Positions 1-6,271 of a DNA stretch of 8,840 bases are shown one piece after another. Positions within the stretch are counted from its first letter, which is position 1; every line of letters begins with the position of its first letter. The stretch spans positions 1-8,840 of the forward strand of contig JAEDGF010000074.1 in the NCBI GenBank assembly GCA_016297645.1, read 5' to 3'. Source of the stretch: Clostridiaceae bacterium. Its GTDB lineage: Bacteria > Bacillota > Clostridia > Oscillospirales > Acutalibacteraceae. The notes beneath the pieces are model-generated. The model did not search any database and was not told the DNA's origin. It saw nothing but the letters and a program-made list of their open reading frames with translations. The translations under genes and the position numbers were made by a program.

Positions 1-57
1 ACCGATTACGCACACGCCGTCCCACGCGGGCGGCGCAGGGGCCCCGCCCCTACAATA
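1..57. repeat. GC-rich palindromic intergenic element (partial)
   Basis: This very GC-rich patch holds nested inverted repeats. GGGCGG (28-33) can pair with CCGCCC (44-49), and AGGGG (37-41) can pair with CCCCT (47-51); the core GGGGCCCC (38-45) is self-complementary. Read on the minus strand it has the form GTAGGGGCGGGGCC...CCGCCCG, which resembles the small dispersed intergenic palindromes I remember from gut clostridia. That family resemblance is from memory and unchecked; the hairpins are directly visible. The element may continue left of the window. Confidence 0.4.
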
Positions 58-141
58 TGTCACTTTGTGCATCGTATAGCAGCACAGAGATTGGCGGTTT
101 TAAGGTATCGTATTTTTTACCAAAAACCTGCCCGTCTGATA

Positions 142-206
142 CCGTAAAAAGTTGGCAGCGCGAGTGAGCCGTCAGTGAGCGCGTCAATCCCGTAAAAGTT
201 GGCAGC
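142..206. repeat. Direct repeat pair in the 5' non-coding region
   Basis: Two near-identical copies of CCGTAAAA(A)GTTGGCAGC lie at 142-159 and 190-206, differing by one A in the A-run. Between them AGTGAGC also occurs twice (163-169 and 174-180). The whole region 1-349 has no convincing gene; a short minus-strand frame crosses it and the citrate synthase promoter but has no family resemblance. The repeats look like remnants of a small duplicated or decayed element; function unknown. Confidence 0.5.
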
Positions 207-256
207 AAGGTGCTGTCCGTCGTTTTTCCGTGTGTGCTGCGGAATGTGGTTTGTTA

Positions 257-285
257 TTGACTTCTTTCGCGCGTTATAATATAAT
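257..285 (+). promoter_or_regulatory. Sigma-A type promoter of the citrate synthase gene
   Basis: TTGACT (257-262) matches five of six -35 consensus bases and is followed, after exactly 17 bases, by a perfect TATAAT (280-285). A second, overlapping TATAAT (275-280) is 12 bases from the same -35 and so less likely, but TTGTTA (251-256) would pair with it at 18 bases. Transcription would begin near 292, giving a leader of about 58 bases before the start codon at 350. This is the only near-consensus promoter I see in the window. Confidence 0.8.
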
Positions 286-349
286 AAAATAATAAAGAAC
301 AGTGTTGTGAACAATATTATCTGATTTTTGTTCGCCGGGAGGGAAACAC

Positions 350-1714
350 ATGAACGACAATTCATTAAGTCATGACGACAAGCTCCTTGATTCGCTTGCA
401 CAAAGGCTTTTATCCAACAGCACCATCCCCTCGCAGGATTATGAGCGCTACAACATAAAACGCGGGCTGCGCAACTCCGACAACACCGGTGTTATGGCAG
501 GCATTACGCGTATCTGCTCCGTTGACGGCTACTACATCGACGACGGCGAGAAAGTCCCCAAGGAAGGACATCTGCGTTATCGCGGACTCGACCTCTACGA
601 TTTTGTGGCAGGCTGCAAGCAGGACGAGCGCTTCGGCTTTGAAGAGCTTGTGTATCTTCTGCTTTTCGGCGAGCTCCCGAACAGAATTCAGCTTGACGAA
701 TTTAAGGCGCTGCTTTCCGAAAACCGCGAGCTGCCCTTCGATTTTATCGAGGATGTTATCATGCGCGCGCCCTCGCCGAACATCATGAACAAGCTGGGCT
801 CGTCCGTCACCGCGCTTTACGCCTACGACGAAAACCCGGACGATATTTCCGTCAAGAATGTTCTGCGCCAGTCCGTAAAGCTCATTGCGATGCTGCCCTC
901 CATTATGGCTTACGCATATCAGGTCAAGCGCCGCTATTTCTACAAAAAGAGTATGTATATACACACGATAAAGCCCGAGCTTGGGACTGCCGAAACGGTG
1001 CTGCGCGCCATCCGCTCAGACAAGACCTTCTCCGACAAAGAGGCAAAGCTGCTCGACTTGTGTCTGATGATACACGCCGACCACGGCGGAGGCAACAACT
1101 CCACCTTCACCACGCGCTGCGTCACCTCCACCGGAACGGACACCTACTCGGCGATAGCTGCCGGCATAGGCTCCCTGAAAGGCTTCCGCCACGGCGGCGC
1201 GAATATCAAGGTCAGCGAAATGGTTGCGGACATCTTCGAAAATGTCCGCGACACAGCCGACGAAGAAGCCGTAAGCGCGTATCTTCACAAGATAGTACGG
1301 CGCGAAGCGGGCGACGGCTCAGGACTTATTTACGGTATGGGACACGCGGTCTACACGCTGTCCGACCCGAGAGCGGTCATACTTAAACGCAACGCCAAGG
1401 AGCTTGCCGAGGAGAAGGGCTTACTGGACGAGTGGAAGCTGCTCGATATTATCGAACGCACCGCGCCTGCGGTCTTTTCCGAGGAGAAGGGCATAGCGAA
1501 AAACATCTGCGCAAATGTCGACCTCTACTCCGGACTTGTTTACCGTACGCTCGGTATCCCCGAGGATCTGTATACACCGATGTTCGCCTGCGCACGAGTT
1601 GCAGGCTGGTGCGCGCACAGGCTTGAAGAAATTGCGACCGGCGGAAAGATAATGCGCCCGGCGTACAAGAGCCTGATGAAATCGGACGAATATATTCCGT
1701 TGTCGGAGAGATAA
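350..1714 (+). CDS. gltA: Citrate synthase (citrate/2-methylcitrate synthase family)
   Basis: This 454-residue cytosolic enzyme condenses acetyl-CoA and oxaloacetate to citrate, the entry to the (often incomplete) TCA route to 2-oxoglutarate and glutamate in anaerobes. The fold motifs occur in order: HADH (242-245), the RHGGAN segment with the first catalytic His (H281), GHAVY with the second catalytic His (H332), DPRA with a citrate-binding Arg (R341), and NVDLYSG with the catalytic Asp (D391). These match H264, H305 and D362 of the E. coli enzyme. The first ~75 residues form an N-terminal extension typical, as I recall, of clostridial members. The start is well fixed: GGGAGGG at 337-343 lies six bases before ATG 350, behind a near-consensus promoter. 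Citrate rather than methylcitrate as product is inferred; no prp genes are nearby. The gene appears monocistronic, since 131 bases without a gene follow it. Confidence 0.93.
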   Translation: MNDNSLSHDDKLLDSLAQRLLSNSTIPSQDYERYNIKRGLRNSDNTGVMAGITRICSVDGYYIDDGEKVPKEGHLRYRGLDLYDFVAGCKQDERFGFEELVYLLLFGELPNRIQLDEFKALLSENRELPFDFIEDVIMRAPSPNIMNKLGSSVTALYAYDENPDDISVKNVLRQSVKLIAMLPSIMAYAYQVKRRYFYKKSMYIHTIKPELGTAETVLRAIRSDKTFSDKEAKLLDLCLMIHADHGGGNNSTFTTRCVTSTGTDTYSAIAAGIGSLKGFRHGGANIKVSEMVADIFENVRDTADEEAVSAYLHKIVRREAGDGSGLIYGMGHAVYTLSDPRAVILKRNAKELAEEKGLLDEWKLLDIIERTAPAVFSEEKGIAKNICANVDLYSGLVYRTLGIPEDLYTPMFACARVAGWCAHRLEEIATGGKIMRPAYKSLMKSDEYIPLSER

Positions 1715-1774
1715 CGGAGAACGGGGAGCGTCCGGACCGACTGCTCATTGCGAAAAACCGAAGGACTTCTCCGT
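1714..1774. repeat. 8-bp inverted repeat just after citrate synthase
   Basis: ACGGAGAA (1714-1721) and TTCTCCGT (1767-1774) are perfect reverse complements 45 bases apart, with a GTCCGGAC palindrome (1730-1737) between them. Further on, ACCGGAAT occurs twice (around 1777-1796). There is no T-run, so this is not a textbook intrinsic terminator; it could be a long-loop RNA structure that ends or stabilises the citrate synthase mRNA. No promoter for the next gene is evident in 1715-1845. Confidence 0.4.
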
Positions 1775-1845
1775 AAACCGGAATTTACCGGAATGCCGCG
1801 CGTAATGTGCGGAATGTAATAAATCACCCTGTCGGAGGCTTGAAA

Positions 1846-2790
1846 ATGGCTAACAAAACAAAAAACAGAAAAACAATAATGAACGAGCTGGCGTTTTTCA
1901 CCGTGTCCGCCGTTCTCGGCGTGCTGCTTTTGGGCGTGCGCGTCTATCAGATGCTTGCTGTCACGGACTACGAAACCGGATTTTTCACCGAGCCGAAAAA
2001 CTTCACGGTCACGGTGTTCTATGTGCTGTTCGTGCTGTTCGTCGCTTTCACCGCCGTGTTCTCGGCGCTTTCCGAAACACGCATGAGGCCGGCTTTTTCG
2101 CCGAAAACCGATCCGTTTCTTGCCGGTGCAAGTCTTTTTCTGTCGGTCGGGCTTGCCGTTTCGTGCAAAACGCTGATAGGGTCGCTTCTTGACAATGTCA
2201 ACGCAAGCTGCATGACGGTATCGGCGTACATAAAAGCGAATAAGGCGTACTCAGAGGTAATTGCGCCGGTGTTCGCGGTGCTGTCGGTCGTTGTCGTTTT
2301 TGTCGTCGCCGTCGGTGCCGTTACCGGGAAGCCGCTTGCCGGAAAGCTCCGTCTTATGCTTCTTTGTCCGGCGATGTTCATGTTCACGGTGTGCGTAAAG
2401 TATTTCGGGATAACCGCAAGCTACCTCAAAGAGCCGCAGTTCATGCTGCTCATTTTTGCCACCGCGTTTTTCATGCTGTTTATGTTCGAGTTCGCGCGTT
2501 ATGTCTCCGGCATTGCGGCTGAAAACTCGAAGTGCATTTATACCGCCTCCGGTGTTATCAGCATCGTGCTGTTTGCCGCGCTGCTTATTCCGTCCCTTGC
2601 CGCGAAGCTCTTCCGCCCGGGGTATGAGGGAGTTTCAAACGCCGATTTTATGCTGTGGCAGGCTGCCGCTCCCGTTTTCGCTCTCGCTGCGCTCGTCAAT
2701 CGCCGCAGAGAACCGGACAAACAGGAAAACGCTGAGCCGCAGGAAAAAGCGGAAGCGCAGAGCATCGCTCACGCGCAGGAAAATAATTGA
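1846..2790 (+). CDS. Polytopic membrane protein of unknown function
   Basis: I do not recognise this 314-residue protein. It has about eight hydrophobic helices, roughly at residues 14-36, 53-75, 91-113, 138-160, 168-188, 198-220, 231-254 and 265-284. A basic N-terminus (MANKTKNRKT) precedes them, and a charged Glu/Gln/Lys/Ala-rich tail of about 28 residues (287-314), probably disordered, follows. It has no signal peptidase site, no ABC, kinase or transporter motif, and few charged residues within helices. ATG 1846 is preferred because GGAGG (1834-1838) sits seven bases upstream; an in-frame GTG at 1807 would add 13 residues but has no ribosome site. The next gene begins within about 40-75 bases with no hairpin terminator between, so co-transcription with the AEC permease is plausible. 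Two copies of GACAATTT (2791-2798, 2801-2808) directly follow the stop. Confidence 0.8.
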   Translation: MANKTKNRKTIMNELAFFTVSAVLGVLLLGVRVYQMLAVTDYETGFFTEPKNFTVTVFYVLFVLFVAFTAVFSALSETRMRPAFSPKTDPFLAGASLFLSVGLAVSCKTLIGSLLDNVNASCMTVSAYIKANKAYSEVIAPVFAVLSVVVVFVVAVGAVTGKPLAGKLRLMLLCPAMFMFTVCVKYFGITASYLKEPQFMLLIFATAFFMLFMFEFARYVSGIAAENSKCIYTASGVISIVLFAALLIPSLAAKLFRPGYEGVSNADFMLWQAAAPVFALAALVNRRREPDKQENAEPQEKAEAQSIAHAQENN

Positions 2791-2863
2791 GACAATTTAA
2801 GACAATTTTTGAAGAAATTTTAACTGATTGGGACGGCTCTTACCGCCGTACAGGTATTTACTT

Positions 2864-3811
2864 TTGGATTTCTCTCTCTTTGCGGAAAATTTTCAGATCG
2901 CATCAAAACAGGTACTGATTCTCTATATCATTGCCGCCGTCGGCTTCGCGTGTGACAAAATAGGGATATTCACCGAAAAGACCGCGCGCGCTTCAAACGA
3001 CCTTCTGTTTTATGTTATCACCCCGTGCGTGATAATAGATTCGTTTTTCTCCACCGCCTTTACGCCCGACTCGGCGAAGGCTCTTCTTCGGGCGGCGCTC
3101 GGCGGCGTTATCACACACATTGTCGGGATAATAATTACTCTCCCGTTTTTCAGGGATAAAAAAGACCCCGACAACGCGATATTCCGTTTTGCGTCCGTCT
3201 ACGGCAACATGGGCTATATGGCTCTGCCGCTTGCAAAGGCGGTGCTGGGCGAAGAGGGCGTGTTCTTCTGCTCTGCCGGAGTCATAGTCTTTCAGCTTTT
3301 CTGCTTCACGCACGGCGTGTTTACTATGGAGGACAGAAAAAGCGGCGCGAAATTCGATTTCAAAAAGCTCCTTGCCAACCCCGGCGTTATCGGCGTTGCC
3401 GTGGGGCTGCCGTTCTTCCTTCTGAAAATCAACGCGCCGGAGATATTCTCGAAGCCCGTTGCGTACATCGGCTCGATGAACACTCCGCTTGCAATGCTCA
3501 TGTTCGGAACCTATATGTCGAACGCCGGACTCAAAACGATGTTTAAGTGCAAAAAGCAGTACCTCGCTGCGTTCATAAAAATTATTGCAGTTCCGGCGGC
3601 GGTACTGTGCATATGTAAATTCACGGGACTCATGAGCGGTGCTCTTTTGACAGCCTGCGTCATTCAGGCAGCCGCGCCGAGCGCAAACAACACGGTCATG
3701 TTCGCCGCGAAATACGGCAGAGATGCCGGGACGGCTTCAAAGGCGGTCGCGTTTGTCAGCTTCGCGTCCGTAATTACAATGCCCTTGATGATCGCGCTTT
3801 CGCGAATGTAA
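2864..3811 (+). CDS. AEC-family (auxin efflux carrier-like) permease
   Basis: This inner-membrane secondary transporter has about 315 residues and ten predicted helices in two five-helix halves. Family features are clear: an N-terminal QVLILYIIAAVGF helix, TEKTARASNDLLFYVITPC, NMGYMALPL (residues 115-123), NTPLAMLMFG (206-215) and AAAPSANNTVMFAAKYGRD near 270-287. Bacterial members export or import malate, malonate or other small organic acids; the substrate here cannot be read from sequence. The start is uncertain because no ATG or GTG exists upstream of the first helix. TTG 2864 gives an N-terminus (MDFSLFAENFQ...) like that of homologues, with a weak AGG nine bases upstream; TTG 2828 would add 12 residues without a good ribosome site. 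The reading frame itself is secure. It sits 25 bases before the QueG-like gene, so the two are probably co-transcribed. Confidence 0.85.
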   Translation: MDFSLFAENFQIASKQVLILYIIAAVGFACDKIGIFTEKTARASNDLLFYVITPCVIIDSFFSTAFTPDSAKALLRAALGGVITHIVGIIITLPFFRDKKDPDNAIFRFASVYGNMGYMALPLAKAVLGEEGVFFCSAGVIVFQLFCFTHGVFTMEDRKSGAKFDFKKLLANPGVIGVAVGLPFFLLKINAPEIFSKPVAYIGSMNTPLAMLMFGTYMSNAGLKTMFKCKKQYLAAFIKIIAVPAAVLCICKFTGLMSGALLTACVIQAAAPSANNTVMFAAKYGRDAGTASKAVAFVSFASVITMPLMIALSRM

Positions 3812-3836
3812 AAAAAATCGGAAAGGAACTGGTCAA

Positions 3837-4622
3837 ATGGAATTCGACGAGTTATTCTGCGGACTGCCCTACGGGTTTTCGTCCTTTGCGGCGGTCAAAG
3901 ACTCGCTTATAAGCTGCCGCGCCTTATCGCGGCTGCCCGAAAATGCCGAAACGGTCATTTCCGTCCTGTTTCCGTACTACCTCGGCGAGGAATATTACCA
4001 TGACGCGAATGTTTCGCGCTACGCGGTGAGCGCCGACTACCATATCGTCACCAAAAAAATAACGGATGAAATCATCGCCCGCCTTTCGTCCGAGTTCCCG
4101 GAGAACAAATTCGAGGCGTTTGTCGATAACTCCCCGCTGCCCGAGGTGCGGTGCGCAGTCGCCGCCGGACTCGGCTTTCTCGGCAAAAACAATTTGTTCA
4201 TCAGCGAAAAATACGGCTCGTGGGTCTTTCTCGGCGAAATAGTCACCGACAGGCATTTCCCGTTTTACTCCGGCGAAAAAAAGACCTGCCCCGACTGCGG
4301 CGCGTGCGTTCGCGCTTGCCCCATGGGGGCGCTCGACGGAGGAAAGGTCGACCCGGAGAAATGTCTGTCGTACCTCTCGCAGAAAAAAGGGGAGCTTGCG
4401 CCGGAAATTGCGGAGAAAATGGCGGAGTACAACTGCGTGTGGGGCTGCGATATCTGCCAAAAGGTGTGCCCGATGAACAGGGGCGCGGCGGTGACGCCCA
4501 TCGTGGAGTTTTTTGAAACCGCCGAGCCGGTGGTGGAAAGCGGCGTTGACATTGAGGGAAGGGCTTTCGCTTGGAGGGGCAAAAAGGTCATCGAGCGAAA
4601 CATCCGGGCGGTCAAGGAGTGA
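3837..4622 (+). CDS. QueG-like epoxyqueuosine reductase, short form
   Basis: This 261-residue cytosolic protein belongs to the QueG/DUF1730 plus double [4Fe-4S] family. QueG uses cobalamin and two clusters to reduce epoxyqueuosine to queuosine at tRNA position 34. Hallmarks are SRYAVSADYH (60-69, the RYA...DYH signature), FVDNSPLPE (95-103), whose D97 aligns with the catalytic Asp of QueG, GLGFLGKNN (111-119), and the cluster ligands C151, C154, C157, C161 and C176, C200, C204, C207, C211 (ending WGCDICQKVCP). The C-terminus stops right after an RGKKVIERNIRAVKE segment. Full QueG is about 310-390 residues, so the HEAT-like C-terminal extension and part of the N-terminus are absent. Such short forms occur in clostridia and may be true QueG or a cobalamin-dependent relative with another substrate. 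AAAGGAA (3822-3828) precedes ATG 3837 by eight bases. No other queuosine gene is in the window, so the symbol is withheld. Confidence 0.82.
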   Translation: MEFDELFCGLPYGFSSFAAVKDSLISCRALSRLPENAETVISVLFPYYLGEEYYHDANVSRYAVSADYHIVTKKITDEIIARLSSEFPENKFEAFVDNSPLPEVRCAVAAGLGFLGKNNLFISEKYGSWVFLGEIVTDRHFPFYSGEKKTCPDCGACVRACPMGALDGGKVDPEKCLSYLSQKKGELAPEIAEKMAEYNCVWGCDICQKVCPMNRGAAVTPIVEFFETAEPVVESGVDIEGRAFAWRGKKVIERNIRAVKE

Positions 4623-4645
4623 CCGGATAAAATGCAGGAAACGCC

Positions 4646-4920
4646 CGACTTGCAGGTGTTAGGCAGAACAAAAACGCCGACTTGCAGGCGTTAGGCAGAA
4701 CAAAAAGCCCGACTTGCAGGTGTTAGGCAGAACAAAAACGCCGACTTGCAGGCGTTAGGCAGAACAAAAAGCCCGACTTGCAGGTGTTCGGCTGAGAAAA
4801 CGCCCGACTTGCAGGCGTTAGGCAGAATAAAAACGCCGACTTGCAGGCGTTAGGCAGAATAAAAAACTCGACTTGCAGGTGTTCGGCAGAATAAAAACGA
4901 CGACTTGCAGGCGTTCGGCA
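4646..4920. repeat. Nine-copy 32-bp tandem repeat array (minisatellite)
   Basis: Nine head-to-tail units begin at 4646, 4678, 4710, 4742, 4774, 4805, 4837, 4869 and 4901. The period is 32 bases, except unit 5, which is 31. Each unit opens with CGACTTGCAGG, then TGTT or CGTT, then (A/C)GGC and an A-rich tail. The TG/CG order is TG, CG, TG, CG, TG, CG, CG, TG, CG. Units 1 and 3 are identical and so are 2 and 4, showing a 64-bp dimer duplication. In CG units AACGCC upstream pairs with GGCGTT across GACTTGCA, giving a 6-bp hairpin (for example 4673-4692). There are no unique spacers, so it is not a CRISPR; the period is not a multiple of three, so it is not coding. It fills most of the 413-base gap 4623-5035; in the remainder (4921-5035) I see a CCGCA-atg-TGCGG hairpin (4980-4992) but no convincing promoter. 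Confidence 0.95.
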
Positions 4921-5035
4921 CAAGGAGCAAAAAGAAAAAACGCATAATCAATTCGAAATCAGCGCGTCAGCCGTGAAAACCGCAATGTGCGGCGTGCGGC
5001 AACGCGAATAACTTATATTTTCAGGAGGTTTTCAT

Positions 5036-5362
5036 ATGAAACTCGTAATTGCCATCGTTAACAAGGACGATTCTTCCGCGCTCATTCAGAAGCTGAATAA
5101 AGCCGGATTCATGTCCACAAAGCTCTCGACCACCGGCGGATTTCTCCGCGCCGGAAATATTACGCTTCTCATAGGCACGGAGGACGAAAGGGTGGACGAA
5201 ATTTCCGCTCTCATCACCGAATGCTGCTCGAAGCACACACAGATAATAAACTCCGCAAGCGTTCTCAACGCCGAGCAGTATTTTACCTCGCTCCCCGTTG
5301 AGGTGACTGTCGGCGGCGCGACGGTGTTCGTTGTGGATGTCGATAAATTCTTCAAGGTATGA
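5036..5362 (+). CDS. darA: Cyclic-di-AMP receptor, PII-like (DarA/PstA/YaaQ)
   Basis: This 108-residue homotrimeric PII-like cytosolic protein binds the second messenger c-di-AMP; its downstream partner is not established in most species. Recognition is by near-complete family identity: MKLVIAIV at the N-terminus, TKLSTTGGFLRAGN (28-41), IGTEDERVDE (46-55) and PVEVTVGGATVFVV (87-100), with length equal to DarA/PstA. T28, G35, F36, L37, N41, G47 and F99, at positions lining the ligand pocket in characterised proteins, are all present; residue 26, Arg in the Bacillus protein as I recall it, is Met here. AGGAGGT (5023-5029) lies six bases before ATG 5036. It heads a tight cluster with holB (11-base gap) and ricT, as in B. 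subtilis yaaQ-yaaR-holB-yaaT, but yaaR is missing and tmk is not immediately upstream. Confidence 0.93.
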   Translation: MKLVIAIVNKDDSSALIQKLNKAGFMSTKLSTTGGFLRAGNITLLIGTEDERVDEISALITECCSKHTQIINSASVLNAEQYFTSLPVEVTVGGATVFVVDVDKFFKV

Positions 5363-5373
5363 AGTGATATTCA

Positions 5374-6246
5374 ATGATTTTTTCCGATAAGGATATCCCG
5401 GCTTCCGTCCGCAATGCGGTGCGGCTTCTTGCCGAGCGCCGGCGCTTACCGCAGAGCGTCATGCTCACCGGCGGAACGGAAGCAATGCGCGAGAAATGCG
5501 CAAACGAACTCATTCAGTCGGTCGTATGCACCGCCGAAACGGGCGTGCCGTGCGGAAAATGCGCACAGTGCCTTAAAGCGAAGGCGGGTGTCCACCCCGA
5601 TGTTATCCGCGTTGTGCCCGAGTCCGGCAAAAAGACCGTTTCGATGAAGGTGATACGCGACAATGTCCTCGACACGCTCTGGGTAGCCCCGAACGAAGCC
5701 GAGAACAAGGTGTATGTGTTCCCGAATGCGGACGAGCTGTCCGTAATAATTCAGAATGCGCTGCTCAAATCAACGGAAGAACCGCCGGAATTTGTCATGT
5801 TCGTTTTCCTTGCGGAGCGGCGCGAGAGCTTTCTGACGACAATTATTTCGAGAGTGACGGAGTTTTCACTCGGCACTCCGCCCGTACGCGCGAAGAAATC
5901 GGACGAAACGGCGGAGAAAATCTGCGCCGGGGTGCTGTCCGCCCTCGTGTCGGGCAGCGAGTATGATATCATGATGAGCGCGTCGCCGATGAACAAAAAC
6001 AGAAAGCTGATAAAAACCGTTGCGGTGAAAATAAACGAATCGGTGCTTAACGCAATGGCGGAGAGGTGCGGCGCGTCCGTCGCTGATGAGCCGAGTCGCG
6101 AGGTCGTACGCCTTGCCGCGTCCTTCACCGAGGTGCGGCTGCTGAAAATTAAAAATGCTATGGATAAAATTATCACGCTCAGCGATACAAATGCAAACGA
6201 GAACCTGCTGATAAGCGAGTTTTCCGCGCTGCTCGGAGAAATATGA
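5374..6246 (+). CDS. holB: DNA polymerase III subunit delta' (clamp loader)
   Basis: Delta' is a non-hydrolysing AAA+ subunit of the clamp loader that, with delta and DnaX, loads the beta clamp at replication forks. The 290 residues show the family layout: a degenerate P-loop region (VMLTGGTEAMREKCA, 29-43) without the GKS/T needed for ATP binding, a zinc-binding cysteine set (C52, C60, C63, C66), NALLKSTEEPP (128-138) in the Walker B/sensor region, and TTIISRV (155-161), which carries the inter-subunit arginine finger R160. The usual SRC motif reads SRV, so the Cys is replaced. After about residue 170 conservation is low, as is normal for the collar domain. GAAGTGA (5361-5367), overlapping the darA stop, serves as ribosome site for ATG 5374. 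The flanking darA and ricT genes support holB over dnaX or holA. Confidence 0.9.
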   Translation: MIFSDKDIPASVRNAVRLLAERRRLPQSVMLTGGTEAMREKCANELIQSVVCTAETGVPCGKCAQCLKAKAGVHPDVIRVVPESGKKTVSMKVIRDNVLDTLWVAPNEAENKVYVFPNADELSVIIQNALLKSTEEPPEFVMFVFLAERRESFLTTIISRVTEFSLGTPPVRAKKSDETAEKICAGVLSALVSGSEYDIMMSASPMNKNRKLIKTVAVKINESVLNAMAERCGASVADEPSREVVRLAASFTEVRLLKIKNAMDKIITLSDTNANENLLISEFSALLGEI

Positions 6247-6271
6247 GCGGAGAAATACAAGGAGGAAGCTT

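Noticed and set aside
117..401. Minus-strand 94-residue frame across the 5' region
   Set aside because: It runs through the citrate synthase promoter, ribosome site and start, and has no recognisable domain; its hydrophobic stretch comes from the AT-rich promoter.
1807..1845. Upstream GTG start for the eight-helix membrane protein
   Set aside because: It has no ribosome site, while ATG 1846 has GGAGG at the right distance.
3791..3818. Hairpin TCGCG-cttt-CGCGA near the end of the permease gene as a terminator
   Set aside because: On the + strand it is followed by an A-run, not T, and lies partly in coding sequence; the next gene begins 25 bases after the stop, suggesting co-transcription.
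4646..4920. CRISPR array
   Set aside because: Units abut head to tail with no unique spacers and no cas genes are nearby; it is a simple tandem repeat.
4723..4923. Minus-strand 66-residue reading frame over the repeats
   Set aside because: It only translates the repeat; the 32-base period shifts frame each unit, so there is no consistent protein repeat, and no ribosome site is seen.
4943..5019. Promoter for darA (CATAAT at 4943 or TATATT at 5014)
   Set aside because: Neither -10-like box has a recognisable -35 box at 16-18 bases, so I do not call a promoter although one may exist.
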